The notes: a model not told the origin generated them from the letters alone. Counted from the first letter of the stretch, positions 1-6,611 are shown. The stretch: DNA of 7,340 nt from Campylobacteraceae bacterium (GCA_031290675.1 JAITNC010000206.1:1-7340); one strand, 5' to 3'. A program made the numbers and translations.

Positions 1-100
1 AGTCTTATGATTGTACCCTTCGCTAAAACCACGCCGCAATGCGTGGGATAGATGAATAATCGTCCACGACAGAACCCGGCTTACGGCGTGCCTTGTAACT
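1..100 (+). ncRNA. rnpB: RNase P RNA (type A), 3' end only
   Basis: This is the 3' part of the catalytic RNA of ribonuclease P, which trims the 5' leader of tRNA precursors. The diagnostic stretch is at about 50-84: a TAGATGAATAA segment, then CGTCCACGACAGAACCCGG and CTTAC. It matches, nearly base for base, the P2 / J2-4 / P4 3' strand of the Escherichia coli RNA as I remember it. Before it, CCACGC (29-34) pairs with GCGTGG (41-46) as the P18-like hairpin. The last bases, roughly GGCGTGCCTTGTAAC, should be the 3' strand of helix P1, whose partner lies outside the window. The 5' two thirds are cut off by the window edge. The exact 3' end is estimated to within about 5 bases. The identity is confident. 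Confidence 0.93.
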
Positions 101-102
101 CG

Positions 103-122
103 CTATTTTATGCAATAGTTTT
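103..122 (+). terminator. possible weak rnpB terminator
   Basis: Just after the predicted rnpB end, CTATT (103-107) can pair with AATAG (114-118), followed by TTTT (119-122). The position suits termination of rnpB. However, the stem is short and AT-rich, so the call is weak. Confidence 0.3.
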
Positions 123-141
123 GTTGGATAAATTTTTCGCT

Positions 142-167
142 CGGCTACATATTGTCTATATGCGCCG
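142..167. repeat. inverted repeat between convergent rnpB and the DUF262 gene
   Basis: CGGC-ta-CATAT (142-152) and ATATG-c-GCCG (158-167) form a near-perfect hairpin with a 5-base loop, halfway between the two convergent genes. T-rich sequence lies on the left flank and A-rich on the right. That is the reverse of what an intrinsic terminator needs on either strand, so its role as a terminator is doubtful. It may still act as an RNA 3'-end structure. Confidence 0.45.
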
Positions 168-185
168 CTTCGCAAAAAATGTGCT

Positions 186-1880
186 TTACTTTTGCATCTC
201 TTCTTTAAAGAAGTTAATCACTCTTTCTTTAAATAAGTTTTCTCGTTTTTCAATATCTTCTTTGTTCCAATCATCTTTATGATAATTACTTAATTCTAGT
301 ACGTTAGCTATTCCAGATGAATTGTATTTTTTCTTCTTGATACCAAAATAACCATTACCTGCTTGAATATTCAATTTCTTTTCAAATGCAACTTTATTTC
401 CAAAGCGGTCAATATAATCTTGCGCATCATTATTATTAATCCAGCCGTTATAATTTGTATTTTGCCATTTTTTTGGAAAAATATGCTCAATATCAAACCT
501 TTCAGGTATCAAGCTTTTCTGATTTATGTTGAGATAGGCATCAAGCAGTAAAAGCGCTCTTGATAATCTTGAAGAAGAATAATATCCTATTCTATCAAAA
601 GTCTGTTTTTCGTTAAAAGTGAATTTTATTTGAAATTCATTATTGTTATGGATAGAAATACAGGTGGCAAAAATATCATCTTTGACAGCATTTACGGTAG
701 GCTTTTCTATAAATTTGGCAAATAAAAACGCTGTTAGTTTTTTTAATATTGAACTAAAATCATTCTCAAAAGTTTTACTACCTCTATTTTTCATATAAAA
801 TACGCTTGCAACATATTTCCAATATTCGTTAGGGTAGCAAGATAAACAGTGCAAATACTTCCGCGCCTCTGTTGAAACAGTATATCCATCTTCCTCATTA
901 GGTTCATCACCCGTATTTAAACAAAGCCAAAAGTTAGCTAATGATATAATCTCATTTATGAGATTACCATCTCTTAAACGTTCATAATTGTTTTCAGCAT
1001 AAAAACTACGCAATCCTACTTCTTTTGATTTGTCACTATTCCTTGCTCGCAATACGTGAGTATAATACCTAAAAACATCATCAAGAGAAATATGTGCACG
1101 TTTGCAAACCTGAGTGAGCTCTTTCCATATATTGGTAAATTCTTTTTGCTTTTCAGTATTAAAGTTTTTATAAATTTGAGCCTTGAAAATATCAGAATCA
1201 GCCAAAGGCATACCTCTATCATTAAGTGTTGAAAATATTGTTAAGGCTGTTTCTTGTGTAAGGCATTCAATTGGCAAAATAACACATTTTTGAAGAATAG
1301 TTATACATAGTTGCTTCCATTTCATTGGGTTTTTTGTGGCATAGTCATCACACTGGCTTTTAAAAAAACTATAGTTTGTAGAATAATTATCAAGAGCATT
1401 TTTATTGCTATTTCCTGTTTCTAGAATTTTATGAAATGTATCATTATCTTCTTCTGCGGCAACCAATGATATAACACGAATTTTTGTTTTATCTGATATT
1501 TTTTGAGAAATTGGATTTATGTCCCAAATACAAGGAGCTAATTGATTTTTTAATCCAATGACATCGTCATCTTCCACCATATCTTCTAATTTGCGATAAA
1601 ACGCTCGCAGCATTAACAAAAGTGAAGTAATACGCTGTTGACCGTCTATTATTTCTTGATTGCCTTCATTGTTTATATAAGAAACAATTGTTCCTAAAAA
1701 ATAATCAGCTTCTGTTGTAGCTTCGGTTATGGTGAAATTTTCAATGTCATTCCACAAAGTTTCACACTTTTCAATATCCCACTTATATGGACGTTGAAAA
1801 TCAGGAATAACAAACTTTTTGTTTTGCATTTCACTAAAAAGTTTTCCAATAGTTTTTTTGCTTACATGTAATTCCGCCAT
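186..1880 (-). CDS. DUF262-DUF1524 (GmrSD-like) protein, probable anti-phage nuclease
   Basis: A 564-residue protein with two recognisable domains. The N-terminal DUF262 (ParB/sulfiredoxin-like) domain covers roughly residues 10-235. It shows IPDFQRPYKW (25-34), the hallmark DGQQR (79-83) and FSTLNDRGMPL (216-226). The C-terminal DUF1524 HNH-type nuclease domain centres on FDIEHIFPKKW (462-472), with His466 as the presumed catalytic residue and N495-K496 downstream. In characterised members (GmrSD, BrxU, SspE) DUF262 binds and hydrolyses nucleotide and DUF1524 cuts DNA, usually modified phage DNA. The target here cannot be told. The length suits a complete fused GmrSD-type protein. The start at 1880 has AAAGGAG just upstream. 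Its first codon is only 22 bases after the ACT gene stop, so it may be cotranscribed with the ior operon. It is by eye the most AT-rich gene here, which suggests horizontal transfer. No partner gene for DNA modification is visible beside it. Confidence 0.88.
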   Translation of the reverse strand: MAELHVSKKTIGKLFSEMQNKKFVIPDFQRPYKWDIEKCETLWNDIENFTITEATTEADYFLGTIVSYINNEGNQEIIDGQQRITSLLLMLRAFYRKLEDMVEDDDVIGLKNQLAPCIWDINPISQKISDKTKIRVISLVAAEEDNDTFHKILETGNSNKNALDNYSTNYSFFKSQCDDYATKNPMKWKQLCITILQKCVILPIECLTQETALTIFSTLNDRGMPLADSDIFKAQIYKNFNTEKQKEFTNIWKELTQVCKRAHISLDDVFRYYTHVLRARNSDKSKEVGLRSFYAENNYERLRDGNLINEIISLANFWLCLNTGDEPNEEDGYTVSTEARKYLHCLSCYPNEYWKYVASVFYMKNRGSKTFENDFSSILKKLTAFLFAKFIEKPTVNAVKDDIFATCISIHNNNEFQIKFTFNEKQTFDRIGYYSSSRLSRALLLLDAYLNINQKSLIPERFDIEHIFPKKWQNTNYNGWINNNDAQDYIDRFGNKVAFEKKLNIQAGNGYFGIKKKKYNSSGIANVLELSNYHKDDWNKEDIEKRENLFKERVINFFKEEMQK

Positions 1881-1902
1881 ATTTAACTCCTTTAGTTATT
1901 TC

Positions 1903-2331
1903 TTACCTATAAAAATACTCCGCTTCCAAGACGTTTTCTCCTGCTTCCAAAAGCACATCAACGCCTTTTTGCAGTTCATCAACGCTAAAGATAAATATGC
2001 CGCTGTCGCTTTCGTAAAAGCTGTAAGTGTACAGGATATTGATATTATTTTTGCTCAAAGTTGATACTATTCTATCAAAGCTGCCTATCTCGTCTTTGAT
2101 TTTGACAGCCAAAACATCGCTGAAGCGCACGCTAAGTCCTGCGCTCTCAAGTACGGCTTTGGCTTTTTGTGGATTGTCCACGATGGAGCGCACAAGCCCA
2201 AAATCGGTAGACTCCACAAGTATCAAAGATTTGATATTGATATTTTTATCTCTCAATATATGCGTGAAAGACGCCAATTCGCTTGGTTTGTTTTCCAAAA
2301 ATACCGTCAATTGTTTTACAAAATACTTCAT
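1903..2331 (-). CDS. tandem ACT-domain protein of the ior/paaK operon
   Basis: A 142-residue soluble protein built of two ACT modules, about residues 1-70 and 71-140, with no catalytic domain. The first has the ACT pattern FLENKPSELASFTHILRDKNINIKS (11-35), followed by VESTDFGLVRSIVDNPQKA. The second repeats it with VLAVKIKDEIGSFDRIVSTL and NNINILYTYSF, ending GIFIFSVD. ACT pairs bind small ligands, mostly amino acids, at domain interfaces. Stand-alone double-ACT proteins are commonly encoded next to phenylacetate-CoA ligase and indolepyruvate oxidoreductase genes, as here, so sensing of an aromatic amino acid or a product is likely but inferred. The start at 2331 follows AAAGGAG with 7 bases of spacing. 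That ribosome site lies inside a long inverted repeat, unlike the upstream genes of the operon, so translation may be controlled. Confidence 0.85.
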   Translation of the reverse strand: MKYFVKQLTVFLENKPSELASFTHILRDKNINIKSLILVESTDFGLVRSIVDNPQKAKAVLESAGLSVRFSDVLAVKIKDEIGSFDRIVSTLSKNNINILYTYSFYESDSGIFIFSVDELQKGVDVLLEAGENVLEAEYFYR

Positions 2332-2338
2332 TTTAAAC

Positions 2339-2369
2339 TCCTTTAAAATTGGTTCCCAATTTTAAAGGA
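2339..2369 (-). promoter_or_regulatory. 14-bp perfect hairpin sequestering the ACT gene ribosome site
   Basis: On the - strand RNA, TCCTTTAAAATTGG (2369-2356) is followed by a 3-base spacer and by CCAATTTTAAAGGA (2352-2339), its exact reverse complement. The 3' arm contains the AAAGGA of the ACT gene's ribosome site, and the start codon follows at 2331. A competing shorter hairpin, GGTTCC (2372-2367) with GGAACC (2356-2351), would leave that ribosome site free. No T-run follows, so this is not an intrinsic terminator. Taken together it reads as a translational switch or, less likely, a DNA operator. Confidence 0.6.
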
Positions 2370-2381
2370 ACCATTATTTAT

Positions 2382-2416
2382 GTTCTTTAGCAGGGCAACA
2401 AGTCGCCCTTAAGAAC
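2382..2416 (-). other. upstream hairpin in the paaK-ACT spacer
   Basis: On the - strand RNA, GTTCTT (2416-2411) pairs with AAGAAC (2387-2382), enclosing a stronger inner stem AGGGCGAC / GTTGCCCT (2409-2392, one G-U pair). No T-tract follows, so it is not a usual terminator. Its 3' arm, AAAGAAC, can also pair (with one bulged base) with GGTTCCTTT at 2372-2364, the beginning of the next hairpin. The two stems are therefore linked through mutually exclusive pairing. Confidence 0.55.
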
Positions 2417-2437
2417 CAACACTAAAGCTATGCGCAT
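2387..2437 (-). CDS. possible 16-codon leader peptide before the ACT gene
   Basis: A very short open frame, MRIALVLVLKGDLLPC and a TAA stop, lies in the paaK-ACT spacer and spans the 5' arm and loop of the upstream hairpin. Seven of 16 residues are Leu, Val or Ile. It has no clear ribosome site of its own. The ATG lies 12 bases after the paaK stop codon and in the same frame, so translation would need re-initiation or stop readthrough. As a protein it is not convincing. It matters only if the spacer works as an attenuator. It may equally be a chance frame in a repeat. Confidence 0.25.
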   Translation of the reverse strand: MRIALVLVLKGDLLPC

Positions 2438-2446
2438 AATGCGCAA
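2431..2446. repeat. short palindrome after the paaK stop
   Basis: TGCGCA-taa-TGCGCA (2431-2445) is a perfect palindrome immediately downstream of the ligase gene and overlapping the start of the possible leader peptide. It could fold in the mRNA or be one end of a dispersed structured repeat that fills this spacer. Confidence 0.5.
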
Positions 2447-2449
2447 GAA

Positions 2450-3748
2450 CTATAAACTTCTCTTGTCTATAACCCTTACCGCTTTGCCTTGCGAGCGCTC
2501 TATCGTTCGCGGCTCCACAAGTTTCACGACAGTGTGTATGTAGAGATTGCTCAAAAGCTCGGCTTGTATCTTTTTTTGCACCCTCTCAAGTGCGCCTATG
2601 CTGTCCATCGGCATATTTTCAGTCACTTCTACCATAACTTCAAGCTTGTCAAGGTAGCCTTTTTTGTCTACTATGATTTGGTAGTTGAGTGTAATCTCGT
2701 CTATGTTTGAGAGTACGTGCTCTACTTGTGATGGAAATACATTGACGCCGTTTACGATGAGCATATCATCAACTCTGCCCATAATGTTTTTCATGCGTAT
2801 CTGTGTTCTGCCACAACCGCAAATCTGCGGCACCAGCACCGTAACATCGCCCGTTCTGTATCTGATGATAGGAAAGCCCTGTTTGGTCAAAGATGTGATG
2901 ACAAGCTCGCCTTTTTCGCCGTAAGGTAAAACTTTCAGCGTTTCAGGGTCTATGATCTCGGGGTAAAAATGATCTTCAAATATATGCAAATCAGGGCTGT
3001 GTTTGCAGCTTCCCGCCACGCCCGGGCCTATTATCTCAGATAGTCCGTAGATGTCGTGATAGCTGATATTCCAACGCCTTGCCAACTCTTCTTTGAAGCC
3101 TTTGCTCGTAGGCTCAGCCCCAAATACACCCGCTTTAAGCTTAAAGTCTTTTTTGATATCGTAGCCTTCGCTCTCGGCTGTTTCCAAAAGGTGAAAAGCA
3201 AATGTCGGCGTACAAGCCAAAGCAGTCGCCCCAAAGTCCTTCATCAACATAACCTGCCTTGAGGTAAATCCTCCCGAGCTTGGTACGACAGTCGCGCCCA
3301 CGAGGCTAGCTCCGTCGTGCAGTCCCAGACCGCCCGTGAAAAGCCCGTATCCGTAAGCTATGTGTATGATGTCTTTGTTTGTGATGTCAGCCATACTCAA
3401 GACTCGCGCCACGCCCTCAGCCCATACTCCTATGTCCGCTTTTGTGTAGCCGACAACAGTTGGTTTGCCCGTAGTGCCGCTGGAGCTGTGTATTCGCACA
3501 AGCTCCGAGTTGTCCACCGCAAAAAGCCCAAACGGATAATTGTCCCGCAAATCCTGCTTTTTCGTAAAGGGCAGTTTTGATATGTCCGATATGGAGTTGA
3601 TGTCGTTTGGCGTGATACCAAGCTCATCAAACTTTTTTTTGTAAAACGGCACATTGGCGTAAACTTTTGACACAGTATCCTTTAGCCTCTTGCTCTGAAG
3701 GCTTGTCATCTCATCTCGCGATAACAGCTCCTCTTTAGACCAAATCAT
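2450..3748 (-). CDS. paaK: phenylacetate-CoA ligase (AMP-forming), PaaK type
   Basis: A 432-residue cytoplasmic adenylate-forming enzyme that activates aryl-acetates such as phenylacetate with ATP and coenzyme A. All core motifs are visible: the P-loop SSSGTTGKPT (88-97), the A5-type DIYGLSE (232-238), YRTGD (297-301), GRVDDML (324-330) and the C-terminal catalytic Lys422 in ERSQGKAVRV. The paired cysteines CGCGR (310-314) before the hinge are usual in this family. The length is standard and both ends look intact. It starts 9 bases after the iorB stop, with AAGGAG overlapping that stop, so it is translated as part of the same operon. With IorAB and an ACT protein beside it, the role is probably interconversion of aryl-acetates and their CoA esters during fermentation or oxidation of Phe, Tyr and Trp. 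It may run toward ATP formation or toward activation. No ring-epoxidase paa genes accompany it, so aerobic phenylacetate degradation is not indicated. Exact substrate preference cannot be read from the sequence. Confidence 0.92.
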   Translation of the reverse strand: MIWSKEELLSRDEMTSLQSKRLKDTVSKVYANVPFYKKKFDELGITPNDINSISDISKLPFTKKQDLRDNYPFGLFAVDNSELVRIHSSSGTTGKPTVVGYTKADIGVWAEGVARVLSMADITNKDIIHIAYGYGLFTGGLGLHDGASLVGATVVPSSGGFTSRQVMLMKDFGATALACTPTFAFHLLETAESEGYDIKKDFKLKAGVFGAEPTSKGFKEELARRWNISYHDIYGLSEIIGPGVAGSCKHSPDLHIFEDHFYPEIIDPETLKVLPYGEKGELVITSLTKQGFPIIRYRTGDVTVLVPQICGCGRTQIRMKNIMGRVDDMLIVNGVNVFPSQVEHVLSNIDEITLNYQIIVDKKGYLDKLEVMVEVTENMPMDSIGALERVQKKIQAELLSNLYIHTVVKLVEPRTIERSQGKAVRVIDKRSL

Positions 3749-3757
3749 ATCTACTCC

Positions 3758-4285
3758 TTAGGCTGCGTCTTGTATAGCTTGACGCAAAACTTTGATATTT
3801 TTATCCGCTACTTTCTCGTTCATCAAATGTATGGCTTGCTCTATCTCTTCTTGAGTAAATGGAAAATCCCGCACCGAAGAGAGCACTACGCCCAACATAT
3901 AGACATTTAGAGCTTGTATGTCAAAAACGTTTTTCTGGGCTTTGTCAAATGCGTCTATCGTAACGGCTTCGTATGATAATTTCGGGAAATTTTTGTCGGC
4001 GTTTACGACTATGACGCCTTGTTGGGGTTTGAGAAATTGTATATTTCTCAGCGCTTCGTCGCCCTCTAAGGCTATAAGCAGGTCGGCTTGAGCCTCGTCT
4101 ATCGCCGGTGAGCTAAAATCGCCTATCTTGACGTAGCAAGACACCGAACCGCCCCTTTGGCTCATACCGTGATTTTCAGTTCCTAAACACTTCTCATTTT
4201 TAAGGCTTGAAGCGATACTTAGCACTTTGACCAAAAAAACAACGCCTTGTCCGCCAAAACCTGATATTACTACTTGATATTTCAT
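3758..4285 (-). CDS. iorB: indolepyruvate ferredoxin oxidoreductase, beta subunit
   Basis: A 175-residue subunit of the pyruvate/ketoisovalerate oxidoreductase gamma-type fold. It partners IorA in the cytoplasmic oxidative decarboxylation of aryl-pyruvates to aryl-acetyl-CoA with ferredoxin as electron acceptor. The N-terminal GFGGQGV (9-15) and the GTENHGMSQRGGSV segment (about 35-48) are family signatures involved in cofactor and CoA binding. The length is slightly short for the family (about 190) but no part is obviously missing. The start at 4285 follows the iorA stop by 9 bases. The ribosome site AAGGAG overlaps that stop, which indicates translational coupling and matched subunit amounts. 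Confidence 0.93.
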   Translation of the reverse strand: MKYQVVISGFGGQGVVFLVKVLSIASSLKNEKCLGTENHGMSQRGGSVSCYVKIGDFSSPAIDEAQADLLIALEGDEALRNIQFLKPQQGVIVVNADKNFPKLSYEAVTIDAFDKAQKNVFDIQALNVYMLGVVLSSVRDFPFTQEEIEQAIHLMNEKVADKNIKVLRQAIQDAA

Positions 4286-4294
4286 CTGTTCTCC

Positions 4295-6097
4295 TTAAGC
4301 CAACTCAAAAGCGTTTGTCGGACAAAGTCCGTCTATGCACGCAGCGCAACCGATACACAAAAACCCATCAACCTGTACTTTGCCGTTTTCATTATAGCTG
4401 AAAGCAGGGCAGTTAAACTGCGATATACAAATATCGCACGCCACGCATTTGTCTTCATTGACTTTGGCTTTTGTTTTTGGAAGGAACTTCTCGCTTCGCT
4501 CACGGTCAAGCACACAAAACTCCCTCATGATAGCCACGACAGGAGCAGACGCATTTTCCAAAGCGCTCTTGAGCCCTTTCATAAAGCTTATCGTCTCTTT
4601 GATGTTTGGCTGGTAGAGGTACTCGTGGCACTCAGCCCCGCACCCTTCAACTATGCGTTTGATGTCTATAGCGTCAGGATTTGAGCGCTCCGGCGTTGTC
4701 TGACGTCCTGTCATCGCTGTCGTGGAGTTGTCCATGATAATCAAAATAAATTTATGTTTTTGAGATACGGCGTTGATAAGAGCAGGGATACCTCCGTGCA
4801 AAAATGTGCTGTCGCCTATCGTAGCGACTACTGTTTTGTCGCTGTTGGCTATGCTAAATCCGCTCGCCGCCGACACGCTGCCGCCCATACACAAGACGAG
4901 GTCTATGGCGTCTTGGTTGAGTCCTAAGGTATAACAGCCGATATCGGAAGGAAATATAGAAGTTTTCGCGCGAAATGTCTTTTTCATCGCAAAATATATA
5001 TCTCTGTGCGGACAGCCCGGGCATAGATTTGGCGGACGCACTGCGAGAGGCTTGTCGTAAGGGGCGTTTTGGTAGATGCTTTTTTTGTCGTAAAGTCCGA
5101 TATTTCTAAAAGCCTCAAGCACTCTTTCTTTGTTGAACTCGTCTATGGCGTGGACGTCTTTTGTCATCTTGCCATGCACCTTAGAGCTTGACAACTGCTC
5201 CTCTATACACGGGTAACTCTCCTCAAGCACAAGCACCTTATCGTAACTCTCAAAGAGTTTTTCTAACTCTTTTTTAGGTAGAGGGTAGGGCATATCAATC
5301 TTCAATATATCAGCCCTTATCGCTGTTTCTGCAAGGCACTCTTTGACATATCCATATCCTGTGCCGCTGGCAAGAACAAGCGTTTTTTTGTCCCCAAACT
5401 CGCTTTGCTGCGGTTTGATAAAATGATCGTTGTTGTAAGATCCAAGCTCATCTATGCGTTGTAACTGCTCAACGCCTTGCAAAAATCTCCCGCCTCTTGG
5501 CACGGCAGCCCATCTTGAAAAATCCCTTTTAAACTCACCTTCTCTATGTTCAAAAGTGTGTGCCTCATCTACTTCGCATATCTCTCTTGCGTGGCAAACC
5601 CTCATCACAGGGCGCAGCATCACAGGCGTTTGAAATTTTTCGGAAAGCTCTACGGCTATTTTTGTCATATCGTAAGCTTCTTGCGGGGTAGCGGGGTCAA
5701 AAACAGGTATTTTGGCAAATTTCGCAAAACTTCTGCTGTCCTGCTCCGTCTGACTTGAATAAAAACCCGGGTCGTCCGCACTTATCAACAACATCGCTCC
5801 GAGATTGCCTATATACGCCGCACTCATCAAAGCGTCGCTCGCCACATTTAGCCCCACTTGTTTCATCGTAGCGCAAGAGCGTTTGCCGCTTATAGCCCCG
5901 GCGTACGCCACTTCAAAACCGACTTTTTCATTTGTCGCCCACTGCGCATAAGCTTTCAGGTTGTGTTTACTTATCAGCTTTTGGTAATTGGCTATAATCT
6001 CGCTGGAAGGTGTGCCCGGATACCCCGACACCATCTCAATATTTGAATGCATAAGAGCCAAAGCGATAGCCTCATTGCCCATCAAAATCTGCTTCAT
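4295..6097 (-). CDS. iorA: indolepyruvate ferredoxin oxidoreductase, alpha subunit
   Basis: A 600-residue catalytic subunit of the thiamine-diphosphate and iron-sulfur enzyme that decarboxylates indolepyruvate, phenylpyruvate and hydroxyphenylpyruvate to their acetyl-CoA analogues. The N-terminal pyrimidine-binding domain opens with GNEAIALAL (7-15) and SGYPGTPSSE (24-33). A middle transketolase-C-like part follows (about 235-330). The diphosphate-binding domain starts at CPGCPHR (359-365) and SDIGCYTLG (384-392), with the cofactor motif GDSTFLHGG (428-436) and DNSTTAMTGRQ (456-466). The C-terminus carries two [4Fe-4S] sites: C551, C554, C557, C563 and C581, C584, C587, C592. The spacings before the fourth cysteine are five and four residues. 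The start at 6097 has TGGAG six bases upstream and matches the usual family N-terminus. It is the first gene of the operon, and transcription starts somewhere in the AT-rich 6100-6300 region. Specificity for indolepyruvate over other aryl-pyruvates is assumed from the family. Confidence 0.95.
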   Translation of the reverse strand: MKQILMGNEAIALALMHSNIEMVSGYPGTPSSEIIANYQKLISKHNLKAYAQWATNEKVGFEVAYAGAISGKRSCATMKQVGLNVASDALMSAAYIGNLGAMLLISADDPGFYSSQTEQDSRSFAKFAKIPVFDPATPQEAYDMTKIAVELSEKFQTPVMLRPVMRVCHAREICEVDEAHTFEHREGEFKRDFSRWAAVPRGGRFLQGVEQLQRIDELGSYNNDHFIKPQQSEFGDKKTLVLASGTGYGYVKECLAETAIRADILKIDMPYPLPKKELEKLFESYDKVLVLEESYPCIEEQLSSSKVHGKMTKDVHAIDEFNKERVLEAFRNIGLYDKKSIYQNAPYDKPLAVRPPNLCPGCPHRDIYFAMKKTFRAKTSIFPSDIGCYTLGLNQDAIDLVLCMGGSVSAASGFSIANSDKTVVATIGDSTFLHGGIPALINAVSQKHKFILIIMDNSTTAMTGRQTTPERSNPDAIDIKRIVEGCGAECHEYLYQPNIKETISFMKGLKSALENASAPVVAIMREFCVLDRERSEKFLPKTKAKVNEDKCVACDICISQFNCPAFSYNENGKVQVDGFLCIGCAACIDGLCPTNAFELA

Positions 6098-6362
6098 AAA
6101 AACTCCATTTTAAGAAAAATATTTAAACTAATAGGGTATTTAAAATCATATTACATTTCCCTTATTTTAGTACTTTTTTGCAAAAAACTTGCAAAAGCTG
6201 TTTCAAACTTTCACTTTATACTCAAAAATAGTTGCTGCTTAACATATCTCGTCTTTAGAGTTTATAACTTATTTTTGGTGATTGGCTCTTTGTTGCTTTG
6301 TGATTATAAATCTCCCTTTTGCGAAGGGTAGGGTGGTCTGAAAGCGACACAATCCTGCCACC
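6098..6362. other. iorA upstream region, no gene seen
   Basis: An AT-rich non-coding stretch that must hold the ior operon promoter on the - strand. A TATAAA at 6220-6215 (- strand) is the best -10 candidate but has no good -35. A CTAATAGGG / CCCTTATTTTAG imperfect dyad lies at about 6128-6174 and could be a regulator site. Two TTGCAA half-sites sit at about 6179-6195. At 6314-6328, CCCTT-ttgcg-AAGGG forms a small hairpin without a T-tract. None of these is strong. I see no intact coding sequence on either strand. Confidence 0.5.
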
Positions 6363-6511
6363 GTCATTGCAAGCCTGCGAAGCAATCCATACAACAATAG
6401 CACAAAAAATAAATATTATATTAATAATTAGCGATATAAATAATATCTTTTAATTAATTTTCCGCAAAATATAATGGATTGTTACACCGCGAGTACATGG
6501 CTCACAATAAC
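6363..6511. repeat. palindromic intergenic repeat with GTCATTGC-type ends (MITE/REP-like)
   Basis: The left end, GTCATTGCAAGC then GAAGCAATCCAT (6363-6390), and the reverse complement of the right end, GTTATTGTGAGC then TAACAATCCAT (6511-6474), share both outer and inner blocks. They form terminal inverted repeats of about 28 and 38 bases around a very AT-rich core of about 83 bases. The GTCATTGCGAG...GCAATCC pattern is a widespread dispersed element type in several proteobacterial lineages and is usually non-coding and non-autonomous. No transposase is encoded in it. The right arm is longer and more diverged, so this copy is probably old. Confidence 0.7.
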
Positions 6512-6611
6512 AAAGTTCTTTGAAGTAATCTCTCTCATGCAGGGGTTTTTGTATGTCATTATTGATATCCTGATTGTTTTGCAGTTCATCTTTAAGCTCT
6601 TTTCCAAACAT
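6450..6611 (-). pseudogene. unrecognised decayed reading frame running into the repeat
   Basis: A 53-residue frame from an ATG at 6611; it is open about ten codons further upstream to a TAA. The first 33 residues (MFGKELKDELQNNQDINNDI and on to about FKEL) look like ordinary charged, coiled-coil-prone protein. From about residue 34 the codons come from the right arm and AT-rich core of the GTCATTGC repeat. The likely reading is a remnant of a gene whose downstream part was replaced by the repeat. I do not recognise the family. No ribosome site or promoter is evident, and a chance frame remains possible. Confidence 0.3.

Noticed and set aside
15..24. Shared TACCCTTCGC word with the - strand at 6330-6321 as a possible attachment site or rnpB duplication
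   Set aside because: Only ten bases match and the flanks do not; chance is sufficient.
142..167. Bidirectional intrinsic terminator between rnpB and the DUF262 gene
   Set aside because: The hairpin is real but its flanks are T-rich on the left and A-rich on the right, the wrong orientation for U-tract termination on both strands.
1016..1222. Small frames on either strand within the DUF262, ligase and ior genes
   Set aside because: They are shadows of well-supported genes, with no ribosome sites or recognisable motifs.
2382..2416. Rho-independent terminator after paaK
   Set aside because: A good stem, but no T-run follows on the - strand, and the + strand has no gene ending there.
6215..6250. 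ior operon promoter with TATAAA at 6220-6215
   Set aside because: The -35 region matches poorly, and other AT-rich sites are as good by eye, so it is mentioned only as a candidate.
6363..6511. CRISPR-like or tRNA-like structure in the region right of iorA
   Set aside because: There are only two inverted arms, with no regular direct repeats and spacers, and no cloverleaf or CCA end.
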